The notes: generated by a model from the sequence alone, not told the origin. A stretch of DNA of 64,000 nt from Candidatus Saccharimonadota bacterium (GCA_027492255.1 JAPUFB010000004.1:186001-250000); one strand, 5' to 3'. Positions 7,269 through 16,228 are shown, counted from the stretch's first letter. Numbers and translations are program-made.

Positions 7269-8432
7269 ATGACTATCTGTATTCTTGGCCGCCAGCCTGA
7301 GCTCGGGCTCGCTGAACTTGAGTCGCTCTATGGCGCGAGTGCCACACGTCCTGTTGGCGAGTATTGTGCTCTTATTGATGGTGACATCACCTTTTCTCAT
7401 CTTGGAGGTACCGTTAAGGCCGCGACCTTGCTTGATGGAAACGCCAGTGATCCTCGCAGCGCTTTGAAAAAAATCGCCAAACTCCTGCCTTCGTTTGCTG
7501 CTTCTTTGCCTGAAGGGAAAATCAAACTCGGCCTCAGTTTTTATGGCTATTCATTTACTCCGTATCATATCAACGGTGAATCACTCCGTCTCAAGAAAAT
7601 CCTGCGAGCTGCCGGCCGGTCGGTGCGAGTCGTACCCAACGAGGGCAATACGCTCTCCAGTGCTCAGACATACCACAACCAGCTTACTGGCGAGCTTGGC
7701 CTTGAATTTGTTATCGTCAAAGACGGTGAAAAAACCCTTATTGGTCGAGTAACGCACGTTCAGAATATCGACGCCTATCGTATCCGTGACCGCGAACGCC
7801 CTAAGCGTGACGCCTTTGTCGGCATGCTCCCTCCTAAGCTTGCACAGATTATTCTCAATCTTGCCATTGGCACTCATGACGAAAAATTATCCGTCCTTGA
7901 TCCATTTTGTGGAACTGGAGTGATACTCCAAGAAGCGCTGCTTATGGGATACAACGCAGCCGGTACAGATGTCAGCCCGAAGATGATTGATTTCAGCCGC
8001 GCAAATCTCGAGTGGCTCAAGCAGAAACACGATATTCACGGTAAAACATATGAACTCACCCTCGCCGATGCGACCGAAGCCTCCTGGAACATCTCAGGTC
8101 CCCTCTGTGTCGCTTCAGAGTCCTATCTCGGTCAACCACTCGGTGGCCAGAGTCCAACGACTGAGAAGCTTGCGTCCGTTATGCATGATGCCGGGACTAT
8201 CGTTAGAGGATTTTTCAAAAATATTGCCCCGCAATTACCCGCCGGCTCCCGTCTCTGTATCGCTGTCCCCGCCTGGTTTGTAAACAATACCCTCCATCAG
8301 CTTGACTCAAGTTACCTCGATGAGCTCGGACTTATCTCTGTTGAGTTCCAGCACGCGCCAGCACCTCTTATATACCGCCGTGAAGACCAGGTTGTTGCTC
8401 GAGAACTTCTGGTGTTGACGAAAGCCTCGTAA
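7269..8432 (+). CDS. TRM11-like RNA methyltransferase (UPF0020 family)
   Basis: 387 residues. A THUMP-like N-terminal half (ILGRQPELGLAELESLYG) is followed by a Rossmann methylase with motif I DPFCGTGVILQEALLMG and acidic AGTDVS. Relatives methylate the N2 of G10 in tRNA. The usual catalytic D/N-PPY is not seen; the equivalent place reads VASESYLGQPLG, so the exact reaction is uncertain. The start is fixed by the leaderless promoter. The rpmA promoter lies inside its last codons. Confidence 0.8.
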   Translation: MTICILGRQPELGLAELESLYGASATRPVGEYCALIDGDITFSHLGGTVKAATLLDGNASDPRSALKKIAKLLPSFAASLPEGKIKLGLSFYGYSFTPYHINGESLRLKKILRAAGRSVRVVPNEGNTLSSAQTYHNQLTGELGLEFVIVKDGEKTLIGRVTHVQNIDAYRIRDRERPKRDAFVGMLPPKLAQIILNLAIGTHDEKLSVLDPFCGTGVILQEALLMGYNAAGTDVSPKMIDFSRANLEWLKQKHDIHGKTYELTLADATEASWNISGPLCVASESYLGQPLGGQSPTTEKLASVMHDAGTIVRGFFKNIAPQLPAGSRLCIAVPAWFVNNTLHQLDSSYLDELGLISVEFQHAPAPLIYRREDQVVARELLVLTKAS

Positions 8433-8443
8433 CAGAGTACAAT
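8415..8443 (+). promoter_or_regulatory. rpmA promoter
   Basis: TTGACG (8415-8420), a 17-nt spacer, TACAAT (8438-8443). The predicted start is 8450, giving a 34-nt leader that carries AAGGAG at 8469-8474. Confidence 0.65.
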
Positions 8444-8483
8444 GGTACGGATTTATTCGAAAAACTTTAAGGAGTCATTCTAG

Positions 8484-8756
8484 ATGTCACACGTCAAAGC
8501 TGGCGGTACCGCCAAAAACGTTAAAGATTCACCCGGCCAACGACTTGGCGTGAAATTATTTGGTGGCCAAAAGGTCCGCGCTGGCGGTGTTATCGTCCGA
8601 CAAGTCGGCGAAACCAAGCAAGCTGGTCCCGGCACCTACATGAGCAAAAACTTTACTATCCATGCTAAGCAAGATGGTATTGTCAATTTCAAACAGATCA
8701 AAACTCGCCGCTTCACCGGCAAAACCGCCCGCCGAACTCAAGTCGTCGTCGAGTAA
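8484..8756 (+). CDS. rpmA: 50S ribosomal protein bL27
   Basis: 90 residues of normal length. The N-terminal tail (SHVKAGGTAKNVKDSPGQRL) reaches the peptidyl-transferase centre in known ribosomes; GGQKVRAGGVIVRQ follows. It has its own promoter and AAGGAG site. It is not next to rplU (53150), its usual partner in other bacteria, and it has no cleavable N-terminal extension like that of Firmicutes. Confidence 0.95.
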   Translation: MSHVKAGGTAKNVKDSPGQRLGVKLFGGQKVRAGGVIVRQVGETKQAGPGTYMSKNFTIHAKQDGIVNFKQIKTRRFTGKTARRTQVVVE

Positions 8757-8774
8757 AATAGTACAGCTTCTTAA

Positions 8775-8800
8775 AAAATAACCGCTTATGCGGTTATTTT
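8775..8800 (+). terminator. rpmA terminator
   Basis: AAAATAACCGC-TTAT-GCGGTTATTTT: an 11-bp stem whose 3' arm ends in a T run. Because it is symmetrical it could also stop the convergent FHA gene transcript. Confidence 0.85.
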
Positions 8801-8819
8801 CATTCATACCTCTCACAGA

Positions 8820-10496
8820 TTACGACGAAGCAAGTGCAGCCTTTCGATAATCCTTCACCCATGGCATTGCATCAAGTAGCGGTTTAAGTGACGCATACGG
8901 CGACCCTTCAATAACCTTAAAATCCTTACCTTCCTCCATACCGATGAGCTGGCTACGGTAATCTATTGGTTTTGCGCTTAGTGCACCGGCAACAACGACA
9001 CTTTTATAGGTACCGAGCTCTGTTACGCCTGCACCAGGGCTTGCATCAACAACCCTCTCTAGCCATACAGTATCTGTTTTCGCATCACGTGCGATATGCC
9101 ATTCAGCCGGCTTGCCATTCGGAAGAGTGGATTGGAATACTTCAACTTCACATCGTCCAAGCATTGTATGTTTAATCGCATACGATTTAATCGATTCTTG
9201 CGAAAAGTCAGGCTCAAAACCTATAGGTAGTTCCATATTGTGAACATCAAATCGAGCCTGTTCTGTTGATGACATGAAGCCTCTACCCGGTAAGTACTGG
9301 TCCATCCCCTTACCGCGGATGGCTGTAAGTTCTACTTGACTACCAAGACTCGTATTAACTCCATCTTCTGAAAGACGACTCATATTGAAGATGTCTTTTA
9401 TGAATCCATCAAGTGGCACAGAAATACGTGGTTTCGTTTGTCTACTAACCTCCATCTCCTCAAGTAATGACGTAATGTGTTCTGTAGGTTTTGTGCCTTG
9501 AGTATACTGACCATACTCCATGGGAGTATCGTCATTCATGACAACAATATCACCTTTACTATATTGTCCATTATCATAGAATCCTGGAGAAGCTCGCCAG
9601 CCTCCATCACTCTGTGATTTATAGTAAAGTGTTGGTCTTACTTTTTCATCGTCCTCACTCTTTGTATATGCCACACAGTGTAATCTTTTGCCTGCGGTGA
9701 AGATTTCGGAAAACATAAATTCTTTATCACGGATAGAAAGACCTACTTTAGGTTCAAATACTTCATATTGCAATAAGATCCTTGTCGTTTCATGCTGGTT
9801 TTTACTATTACGCATTTCACTCACTCGCGCACCAATCACTTCATCAGTCAAGAATACTGCATCCTGCTCACTTGTACGTATAGCTTCTAGATTAGGCTGT
9901 TCTTCTGCACGAGTCGTGTCCAGAATTTGAGTCGTTTGCTCTTTATTCTTTGAAAATTGGCTTTCAAGATTGCCGGATAAAAGTGTTGTGCCATTCAATG
10001 ACCTGCCATCAACGACCGTAAGTAACCCCGTCTCTTCGTCAATCGTTACTCCACAATGTTTTCGAGAAGTGGTTGCGAGTGAATCAGGAAATCGCTCATT
10101 ATCCCTCCCTAACACAACAAATTCACCACGTCGAACACCTTTATAGCCAGTACCCGCACTCCAATCCACTTGTCCCTTATCGACAACAAGTGCACTAACA
10201 TCGGGGTTGAAGAGTTTTCCCATATATTCATAGTGACCCGATGCACTCTTTGGGCATTTCGTAAGATCTATAATTGATACACCAAGTCCTGGCGTATCAT
10301 ACAAACTGTCACCAAACTTCTTCGTTGCAGCGGAAAGCATATCTCGACCACCAAAGAAAACATACCCGACTTCTGGATCGGAATTCGACTCATTCGAACG
10401 TATTGAGCTAAAATCTCCATTCCGTAGCTCAGTATTAATTAAATGATCGGTTCTCTGACGTTCTATTGTATCTGTTGGGATAGTATCTGTAGTCAT
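8820..10496 (-). CDS. FHA-domain protein, otherwise unknown (558 residues)
   Basis: A forkhead-associated domain can be read at about residues 125-175: GRD (130-132), SRKH (144-147), a beta-rich LLTVVDGRS, then NGT (168-170), the phosphothreonine-binding signature. The N-terminal region carries FFGGRDMLSAATKKFG (about 47-62), a motif echoed in the neighbouring 295-residue protein. The remaining 380 residues match nothing I know. There is no signal peptide or membrane span. It has a consensus TTGACA/TATATT promoter, a 20-nt leader and no Shine-Dalgarno site. No Ser/Thr kinase gene lies in this window. Confidence 0.72.
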   Translation of the reverse strand: MTTDTIPTDTIERQRTDHLINTELRNGDFSSIRSNESNSDPEVGYVFFGGRDMLSAATKKFGDSLYDTPGLGVSIIDLTKCPKSASGHYEYMGKLFNPDVSALVVDKGQVDWSAGTGYKGVRRGEFVVLGRDNERFPDSLATTSRKHCGVTIDEETGLLTVVDGRSLNGTTLLSGNLESQFSKNKEQTTQILDTTRAEEQPNLEAIRTSEQDAVFLTDEVIGARVSEMRNSKNQHETTRILLQYEVFEPKVGLSIRDKEFMFSEIFTAGKRLHCVAYTKSEDDEKVRPTLYYKSQSDGGWRASPGFYDNGQYSKGDIVVMNDDTPMEYGQYTQGTKPTEHITSLLEEMEVSRQTKPRISVPLDGFIKDIFNMSRLSEDGVNTSLGSQVELTAIRGKGMDQYLPGRGFMSSTEQARFDVHNMELPIGFEPDFSQESIKSYAIKHTMLGRCEVEVFQSTLPNGKPAEWHIARDAKTDTVWLERVVDASPGAGVTELGTYKSVVVAGALSAKPIDYRSQLIGMEEGKDFKVIEGSPYASLKPLLDAMPWVKDYRKAALASS

Positions 10497-10522
10497 TTTT
10501 GTTTTATCGTTTTACTGTATTT

Positions 10523-10552
10523 AATATAGCAAAAAATTGACTTTTTGTCAAT
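10523..10552 (-). promoter_or_regulatory. FHA-gene promoter with inverted repeat
   Basis: TTGACA (plus 10546-10551), exactly 17 nt, then TATATT (10523-10528) preceded by TGC. ATTGAC-N5-GTCAAT (10536-10552) is a dyad over the -35 box. The upstream CATAAG-N2-TATTGACAAA matches the promoter at 11504-11532. Confidence 0.7.
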
Positions 10553-10598
10553 ACACTTATGCTAGACTTGAAGTAGTCAGGCTGTGAAGTATACGAGT

Positions 10599-11486
10599 CT
10601 AGGATTTTCTATATTTAAACGTATCTTCAATCGGATGGTACGGAGTAGACGGAGATTTTGGATAAGTCGAGCCCGTAGTTTCAGGCCACGCAGGTTTATG
10701 AGCTGCTCCGGAGCCGCTAAATGTATCGGAAAATTTCCCATACCAGTCATCCTGCTTAAATGCGGTAGTTGCAAGTTTTTTAGGGCCGATTTGCCGTATG
10801 AATAATATTTCATCAATACTATCGCGCAGCAGCCATGGATTAACACCAAAATACTCCTCGAGATCGCGCGCAAGCGCTGGTGACACATCAATAGGCTTAT
10901 TTACGGCAAGATGTGAGCGTAACTTTTCTACGAGCTTACCTGCGAGATCTTTCGACTCATCGTCAACATCACCGCGTTTCAAGTTGTAGAGCGATGTTTG
11001 TACATATCCTTCAATCATAGCGATTGACGCTAAATGCGCTTCAAGATCACCCGTTGCATGATCGGTCACGTTATAGACACGATCCGCCAGTGACCCCATA
11101 AGCTCAGGCATACCGCTCTTCCTTGCTAACCAAACAGCTCCTGTTCTTAGTGTCGATTCTTTTGGGAAAGCCTTAGGAAGATTAACGATATCGCCCTTTG
11201 ATAAAGCAGTTACCGTGACGATATCGCCTGGCGTAAATACGTCGTCGTACCCATCTTCCTTGATGTTTCCATTGGCAACCGATGCGCCAATAAACATATC
11301 AAGAACGTCTTCGGAAGAGATCTCCCCTTTTTCATGCCGAGCCCATAATTCACGTGCGTAGTGCAGCATATCGCGACCCTTAAACGAATCCTGCTCTAGG
11401 ACTTCAGGATGTACCAGAACAGATTTCTGCTCAGTGTTCTGAGAAGGATTAAGAGATGTATTAGAAGGTGCAGTGGTGTTTGTCAT
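10599..11486 (-). CDS. Unknown 295-residue protein paired with the FHA gene
   Basis: No family recognised; soluble, with low-complexity Ser/Thr/Pro stretches at both ends (NTTAPSNTSLNPSQN at the start, ETTGSTYPKSPSTPYHP near the end). Residues about 35-45 read SFKGRDMLHYA, the same FxGRDMLxxA motif as in the FHA protein. The middle is helical. Promoter spacing and flanks nearly copy those of the FHA gene, suggesting joint regulation. Leader of about 10 nt, no ribosome site. Confidence 0.7.
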   Translation of the reverse strand: MTNTTAPSNTSLNPSQNTEQKSVLVHPEVLEQDSFKGRDMLHYARELWARHEKGEISSEDVLDMFIGASVANGNIKEDGYDDVFTPGDIVTVTALSKGDIVNLPKAFPKESTLRTGAVWLARKSGMPELMGSLADRVYNVTDHATGDLEAHLASIAMIEGYVQTSLYNLKRGDVDDESKDLAGKLVEKLRSHLAVNKPIDVSPALARDLEEYFGVNPWLLRDSIDEILFIRQIGPKKLATTAFKQDDWYGKFSDTFSGSGAAHKPAWPETTGSTYPKSPSTPYHPIEDTFKYRKS

Positions 11487-11503
11487 AATAATTGTTACTT
11501 CGT

Positions 11504-11532
11504 ATTATAGCAAAATATTTATGCTTTGTCAA
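11504..11532 (-). promoter_or_regulatory. Promoter of the 295-residue gene
   Basis: TTGACA (plus 11527-11532), 17 nt, TATAAT (11504-11509) with TGC before it. It shares CATAAG-N2-TATTGACAAA and TTTTGCTATA with the FHA promoter. Confidence 0.72.
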
Positions 11533-11550
11533 TATGCTTATGTTCTATAT

Positions 11551-11574
11551 AAAACCGCCCCCTATCGGAGGTGG
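11551..11574 (-). terminator. Terminator of the orphan receiver gene
   Basis: On the minus strand CCACCTCC-GATA-GGGGGCGG (one mismatch, one G-U pair) is followed by TTTT. It lies 21 nt after the stop at 11596. Confidence 0.65.
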
Positions 11575-11595
11575 CATATATAAAGCGTGCGACTT

Positions 11596-11976
11596 CTATA
11601 CTATCCCAAGATGGTACTTGATACGAGCAACAACATCACTAATAACCACTTGGGATTTGACAAGGTAGTCATCTGCTCCGAGTGATTTGGCTCGCTCTAA
11701 ATCTTTCGCCTGCGATAATGCTGTAAGCATAATAATACGAATACTCATCGTTTCAGGTGTTGTACGAAGAATATCAAGCACGTCAAATCCATTAATTTTC
11801 GGCATCATCACGTCAAGTAGGATAAGATCAGGTTTGAATTCAACCGCATTCGACAACGCTTCCTCACCGTTAGCAACACGTCGAACTTCAAAACCCTCGA
11901 GCTCAAGCCTAGATTGGTATACTGTTCCTAGATCACTATCATCCTCGACGAGTAAGATTTTCTTTTTCGATTGCAT
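11596..11976 (-). CDS. Orphan single-domain response regulator
   Basis: 126 residues, receiver only. VEDDSDLG supplies the acidic pocket, LILLDVMMPKINGFDVLDIL the phospho-acceptor Asp, and the conserved Thr/Ala (MLTALS) and Lys (LVKSQ) are present. The ATG at 11976 has AGAGGT a few bases upstream; a longer open frame to 11997 is unlikely. No kinase is adjacent; candidates in this window are the kinases at 2929 and 25159. Confidence 0.85.
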   Translation of the reverse strand: MQSKKKILLVEDDSDLGTVYQSRLELEGFEVRRVANGEEALSNAVEFKPDLILLDVMMPKINGFDVLDILRTTPETMSIRIIMLTALSQAKDLERAKSLGADDYLVKSQVVISDVVARIKYHLGIV

Positions 11977-12015
11977 ATTACCTCTATCGTACCCCAAATG
12001 CCTTATGCTTACAAG

Positions 12016-13221
12016 TTACTGCAATGCTGTAATTGCAGCATCTTTTTGTGGATCTCGTCCAGCCTTGATATCTTCATCACTTAATTTCACTTCCGTATCA
12101 GGTGCAATTCCTTGTCCGTGGATATTCTTACCACTTGGCGTGTACCACCGTGCAATTGTTACCTTAAGCTCACCCCCGTCACCAAGCGATTTCACTTCTT
12201 GAACGCTTCCCTTGCCAAATGTCTTTTCACCAAGCAGTGACGCTGCGCCATTATCTTTGAGTGCACCGGCAACAATTTCACTCGCGCTTGCACTACCACC
12301 ATCAACCAAAACGATTGTTTGCGTACCACTAAGCGGCGCATCTGTACCCGACTTTAGTGTGTTGAGTTGCTGTCCAGTTTGTGTTCGTTCAGACACCACC
12401 GTCTTATTAATAAGCCATAAACTTGCGACATCCTGCGCCGCCGTGACAAGACCGCCACCGTTACCCCGTAAATCAAGAATCACCTTGGTCACATTTTTTG
12501 ACTTAAAATTCTCGGCTGCACGGGAAGCGAGACTGGAGGTATCCTCGGCAAAACGAGAGATACGCAGATATCCGATATTGCCGTTCAGGATTTCACTTGT
12601 AACACTTGGAGCTGTAATCTTATCACGGGTAATCGTCATCTCATTGGTTGTGTCACCCCTAAGAATCATAAGTTTTACAGTCGTGCCTTTGTCACCCCGA
12701 ATTTTCTTAACTGCATTACCCAGGGTTAATGGCGACGCATCCTCGTCGTTGATCTTAAGGATAATGTCTTTATTAAGAAGCCCCGAAGCTTTAGCAGGAC
12801 TGTCAGCAAGTACATTCATAACAGTCAATTTCCCGTCAACTTTGGCGAGCTCTGCCCCAATCCCTTCGAATGTTCCATTGAGATCGCTATCGAACGCTTT
12901 TGCTTCCTCAGCGTTGAGATATACCGTATACGGATCTCCAGCCGCATCGATCATGCCATGTTTTGCACCATCGAGAAGAGCGGCGGTATCAATCTTGCCG
13001 TCATAGCTATTGCGAAGTTCTTTATAGACGCTTTCAAGCGAAGAATAATCAAGAGTTGTAGGGGCGCTTGTTTTGTGTTGCAGTGTTGCGACAATTTCAT
13101 CTGAACGAGTTCCGATCACGTATCCAATAAGTGCGAATAAAGCTGTAACCAATATCACGACGCCGATCGGCACCGAAACTTTTACTGGGTTCTTAACCTC
13201 AGCTACGGGTGTATAGGTCAT
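12016..13221 (-). CDS. S41-family C-terminal processing peptidase
   Basis: 401 residues. Cytoplasmic tail, one membrane span (about residues 17-37), N-terminal helical region, a PDZ domain (about 115-200) and the S41 core with the catalytic serine in GGSASASEI (about 310-314) and Lys337 in FGKGSVQE. Such proteases trim C-termini of exported or wall-associated proteins outside the membrane. It starts behind TTGGAGGAAATAT, a good ribosome site. It lies downstream of the PcsB-like gene, so wall remodelling is a reasonable context. Confidence 0.93.
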   Translation of the reverse strand: MTYTPVAEVKNPVKVSVPIGVVILVTALFALIGYVIGTRSDEIVATLQHKTSAPTTLDYSSLESVYKELRNSYDGKIDTAALLDGAKHGMIDAAGDPYTVYLNAEEAKAFDSDLNGTFEGIGAELAKVDGKLTVMNVLADSPAKASGLLNKDIILKINDEDASPLTLGNAVKKIRGDKGTTVKLMILRGDTTNEMTITRDKITAPSVTSEILNGNIGYLRISRFAEDTSSLASRAAENFKSKNVTKVILDLRGNGGGLVTAAQDVASLWLINKTVVSERTQTGQQLNTLKSGTDAPLSGTQTIVLVDGGSASASEIVAGALKDNGAASLLGEKTFGKGSVQEVKSLGDGGELKVTIARWYTPSGKNIHGQGIAPDTEVKLSDEDIKAGRDPQKDAAITALQ

Positions 13222-13311
13222 ATATTTCCTCCAAAATGCTACTCCTTATTCTAACAAATTTCCCCTTGAGAACCTAGGAGAAAAGCGTTGTGTTAGTAAC
13301 CTTTATATTTA

Positions 13312-14475
13312 CTAAAAATAGATGTATGTAAGCCAGCTCGCATCGCTGGCACTCACATGCATGCGGTTGAATTGTCCGTGAATAACATTGTATTGACTCA
13401 CTTCAAGGGATCCATCGCCATTTACGATATCGACATAGGCGACGTGACCATAGCTACCCATCCCCTGCCCGGCCTGCCAGACAACGGCGACACCAACGGG
13501 ATTGCCTGCTGCGGGACGGCCACCAACTGGTATACCAGCATCTCGAGCAAGATTTGGCCAGTTGGTTGCATTGGCAACTTTATTTCCCCAGTACGGCATA
13601 TAGTGACCAACTGAGTTTACCTTCCAGGCAACATAGCTCACGCATTCGCGGTTGTACATTCCCCAGCTATCTGCCATAGAGTCTTGCGGAGCATTAGCCC
13701 ATACGTCTGGATAGCCGCCGTTTGTTCCCGACCCGTACATGACATTACTGTGTGAATTGGCATACGCGGCGTAAGCGGCAGCTTGAGCGGAACGAATCTG
13801 GTTAATCTCAGCATTCTTCGTTGCGACGATGCTTTGGTATGAGGCTTCCTGACCTTGTGTTTGAGCAAGGAGACCAGCCTGTTCTGATTCTTTTTGCGCA
13901 AGGCTGTCTCGCTGGGCAGTCTGATCAGCAAGGACGCGTTCAATTTCAGTTTTTTGAGCTGCTAGTTCTTCCTGAATCTTAGTAATCTCCGTAATTGACG
14001 ATTGAACCTGATCCTGAATCGATGAACGGTATTCCTGGCGGCTTACGTATTCACCAACAGTGCTACTTCCAGCTAATACTTCGATTGGTGACGTATCGGC
14101 TTCAGATGCGAGATCTCCAATCGTGACCGTCAACGCGGCCTGCTGATCAGCTAGTTTCTTTTCATTGGCTTCTATCTCGATTACTAATTTGTCGTATTTT
14201 GCCTGACTAAGATTAACCTGGGCTTGAATCGTATTCTTCTCAGCTGTTAAAACATTCAAAGCATTCTGCAGAGTATCACTTTGAGCACGAAGACTAGCGA
14301 TTTGAGATTGATATCCACCGATCTCAGCCTGAACAGCATTGATGCGATCATCGTAGGTATCTGCATACACCGGCGAAAATGGCGCAGCGGTTGTCGTGAC
14401 CACCATAAATACAGCCATCGCAACGATTGCGGAGCGTGTGACTAACTTTTTGGTGGATATTTTTATTTGAATCAT
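13312..14475 (-). CDS. PcsB-like secreted peptidoglycan hydrolase (coiled coil + CHAP)
   Basis: 387 residues: signal peptide (about 12-38, ending PVYADT), long coiled coil (about 40-230) and a C-terminal CHAP domain with catalytic Cys278 (RECVSYVAWK), His344 (YGHVAYVD) and Asn363. This is the architecture of PcsB, whose activity in Firmicutes is controlled by FtsEX. Here ftsX and ftsE lie directly upstream in the same direction. GAGGAG precedes the ATG. A large dyad occupies the gap to ftsX. Confidence 0.9.
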   Translation of the reverse strand: MIQIKISTKKLVTRSAIVAMAVFMVVTTTAAPFSPVYADTYDDRINAVQAEIGGYQSQIASLRAQSDTLQNALNVLTAEKNTIQAQVNLSQAKYDKLVIEIEANEKKLADQQAALTVTIGDLASEADTSPIEVLAGSSTVGEYVSRQEYRSSIQDQVQSSITEITKIQEELAAQKTEIERVLADQTAQRDSLAQKESEQAGLLAQTQGQEASYQSIVATKNAEINQIRSAQAAAYAAYANSHSNVMYGSGTNGGYPDVWANAPQDSMADSWGMYNRECVSYVAWKVNSVGHYMPYWGNKVANATNWPNLARDAGIPVGGRPAAGNPVGVAVVWQAGQGMGSYGHVAYVDIVNGDGSLEVSQYNVIHGQFNRMHVSASDASWLTYIYF

Positions 14476-14496
14476 AGAGATTACTCCTCAAATTTA

Positions 14497-14558
14497 CCAT
14501 AAGCGGTTTATCTTGTCAACAGCTTATTGCGCTGATAACAAGATATAACCGCTTGTGG
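14497..14558 (-). promoter_or_regulatory. Large dyad between ftsX and the PcsB-like gene
   Basis: Two 20-21-nt arms (14497-14516 and 14538-14558) are inverted near-copies, with one mismatch and one extra base, around a 21-nt centre. On the minus strand a TTGACA (plus 14514-14519) with TAAATT 17 nt later overlaps the proximal arm. It could be an operator, an attenuating or processing hairpin, or both. No U-run follows, so it is not a plain terminator. Confidence 0.55.
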
Positions 14559-14561
14559 AGT

Positions 14562-15545
14562 TTATACTTTTAGATACCTTCGGACAGCGAGCCTGGATGA
14601 AATAACTCCGATAAGAGCACCAATAATAATCATTGCGAGCAAGATAAATGGCAGATAGGCCATAAGATCGGCACTAATCTGAGACGTTGCAACGCCATAG
14701 GCGCTAAGCTTTGGTTCGATTGCCATAAAGATCGCGATACCGCTCACCGTCGCAACAATAGCGGCGATAAAACCGTACATAACTGCCTCCACGACGAATG
14801 GACCACGAATGAAATTCTTATCAGCCCCAATAAGCTTCATCATCTCGATTTCGTCACGACGATTAAAGATGGCCATACGAATTGTATTAAAGATAATCAG
14901 CATTGAAATCGCAACAAACAAACCGCCAACAATCAAGCCGCCCTTCTCTGCAAGGTTTGCCCAGCTACTGATTGTCTCAATTACTTTCTTCTTTTCACCA
15001 GAGAAACTTGGTGCGCGGCGTGGATCAGGATGTAGCGCACTCTTTACCGTCTTATCTTCGGTGACGAGTTGTGCAAGCTCAGCCGTATTATTGGCGTCTT
15101 TCATAACTACGTGTAGTACGGGGAAAAATGGTGAAGTTGGTAGCTCTGAAATAACCTTAAGATATTCTGCAGACGGCTTATTGGTAGCGATATATTGTTC
15201 CTTGGATTCATCAAGCGTGACATATCTAACACTGCTCACCGAATCGAGGGCTGTGATTTTCGATTCTACATCTTTAACGTCATCTTCAGTAATATCGCTA
15301 CGCAAGTTAATTGGTATGTCAACCTTCTGACGAATCTCATTAACAGTTGAACTGAGGACTAAACGAGCCGCGAAAGCGCTCAGAATAATAATAAGAGTAA
15401 TTGTCATCACCGCCGTTGCGGCTGTCGTGAGCCAGGCATTACGGGTAAAATTATTTACTCCATAGCGGACCATACGCACCCATGTAATCCAACGGCGCTT
15501 GAGCGCGCGCTTGGCAATAAGCTGTGAGGTAGTGTCGCGAGCCAT
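14562..15545 (-). CDS. ftsX: Cell-division ABC-type protein FtsX
   Basis: 327 residues: cytoplasmic N-terminus (WVRMVRYGVNNFTRNAWL), first span at about 40-62, a large extracellular domain, then three further spans. It has the family loop MAIFNRRDEIEMMKLIGAD. With FtsE it transmits ATP-driven movement to extracellular peptidoglycan hydrolases. The start overlaps the ftsE stop by one base (TAATG). Confidence 0.93.
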   Translation of the reverse strand: MARDTTSQLIAKRALKRRWITWVRMVRYGVNNFTRNAWLTTAATAVMTITLIIILSAFAARLVLSSTVNEIRQKVDIPINLRSDITEDDVKDVESKITALDSVSSVRYVTLDESKEQYIATNKPSAEYLKVISELPTSPFFPVLHVVMKDANNTAELAQLVTEDKTVKSALHPDPRRAPSFSGEKKKVIETISSWANLAEKGGLIVGGLFVAISMLIIFNTIRMAIFNRRDEIEMMKLIGADKNFIRGPFVVEAVMYGFIAAIVATVSGIAIFMAIEPKLSAYGVATSQISADLMAYLPFILLAMIIIGALIGVISSRLAVRRYLKV

Positions 15546-16228
15546 TATTGTTTATAACTCCCCTGTGCTTGATCGCTTGTTACTTTTCCATGATCAATCG
15601 TAATAACGCGGCGTTTAAGTTTATTAACAATATCGGCATTATGGGTAGTAAGTAAGACTGTCGTGCCGTAGCGGTTAATTTTTTCAAGTAAACGGACAAT
15701 ATCCCAGCTGTGGCGCGGATCAAGATTGCCGGTCGGTTCGTCAGCGATTAAAATTTTCGGCTGACGCACAACGGCGCGGGCTATGGCGACACGTTGTCGT
15801 TCACCCCCAGAGAGCTGGTGAGGAAATTTCTTTTCTTTACCAGAGAGTCCGACAAGTTCAATCACTTTTGGTACAGTTGACTTGATCTCGCGGTTTGTCA
15901 TACCGGCTATCTCAAGTGCAAAGGCAATATTCTCGTACACAGTCCTCTGTGGAAGAAGTTTAAAATCTTGAAATACGACGCCGATCTTACGTCGGAGAAG
16001 CGGGACATGTTTGTTTTTGAGCGTATCGTAATCGATACCGCCCACAACAATTTTACCGCTCGTTTGTTTTTCCTCTCGTGTTAACAACTTGAGAAGTGTT
16101 GACTTACCTGCTCCGCTTGTGCCGACGATGATAACAAATTCTTTAGGCTCAATATGAAGGCTAACACGGTTAAGCGCTGGCGCCCCGTCTTTTTGATACG
16201 TCTTCGTTACCCTATCGAGCAGAATCAT
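15545..16228 (-). CDS. ftsE: Cell-division ATP-binding protein FtsE
   Basis: 227 residues, a single ABC ATPase domain. Walker A GTSGAGKST, Q-loop VFQDFKLLPQRTVYENI, signature LSGGERQR, Walker B ILIADEPTGNLD and H-loop LLTTHN are all intact. It pairs with FtsX and probably drives the CHAP hydrolase encoded after ftsX. Confidence 0.95.
   Translation of the reverse strand: MILLDRVTKTYQKDGAPALNRVSLHIEPKEFVIIVGTSGAGKSTLLKLLTREEKQTSGKIVVGGIDYDTLKNKHVPLLRRKIGVVFQDFKLLPQRTVYENIAFALEIAGMTNREIKSTVPKVIELVGLSGKEKKFPHQLSGGERQRVAIARAVVRQPKILIADEPTGNLDPRHSWDIVRLLEKINRYGTTVLLTTHNADIVNKLKRRVITIDHGKVTSDQAQGSYKQ

Noticed and set aside
12212-13006. Long plus-strand frame (264 residues)
   Set aside because: Antisense to the S41 protease, whose domains and catalytic residues are intact; Ser/Leu-rich composition typical of a shadow frame.
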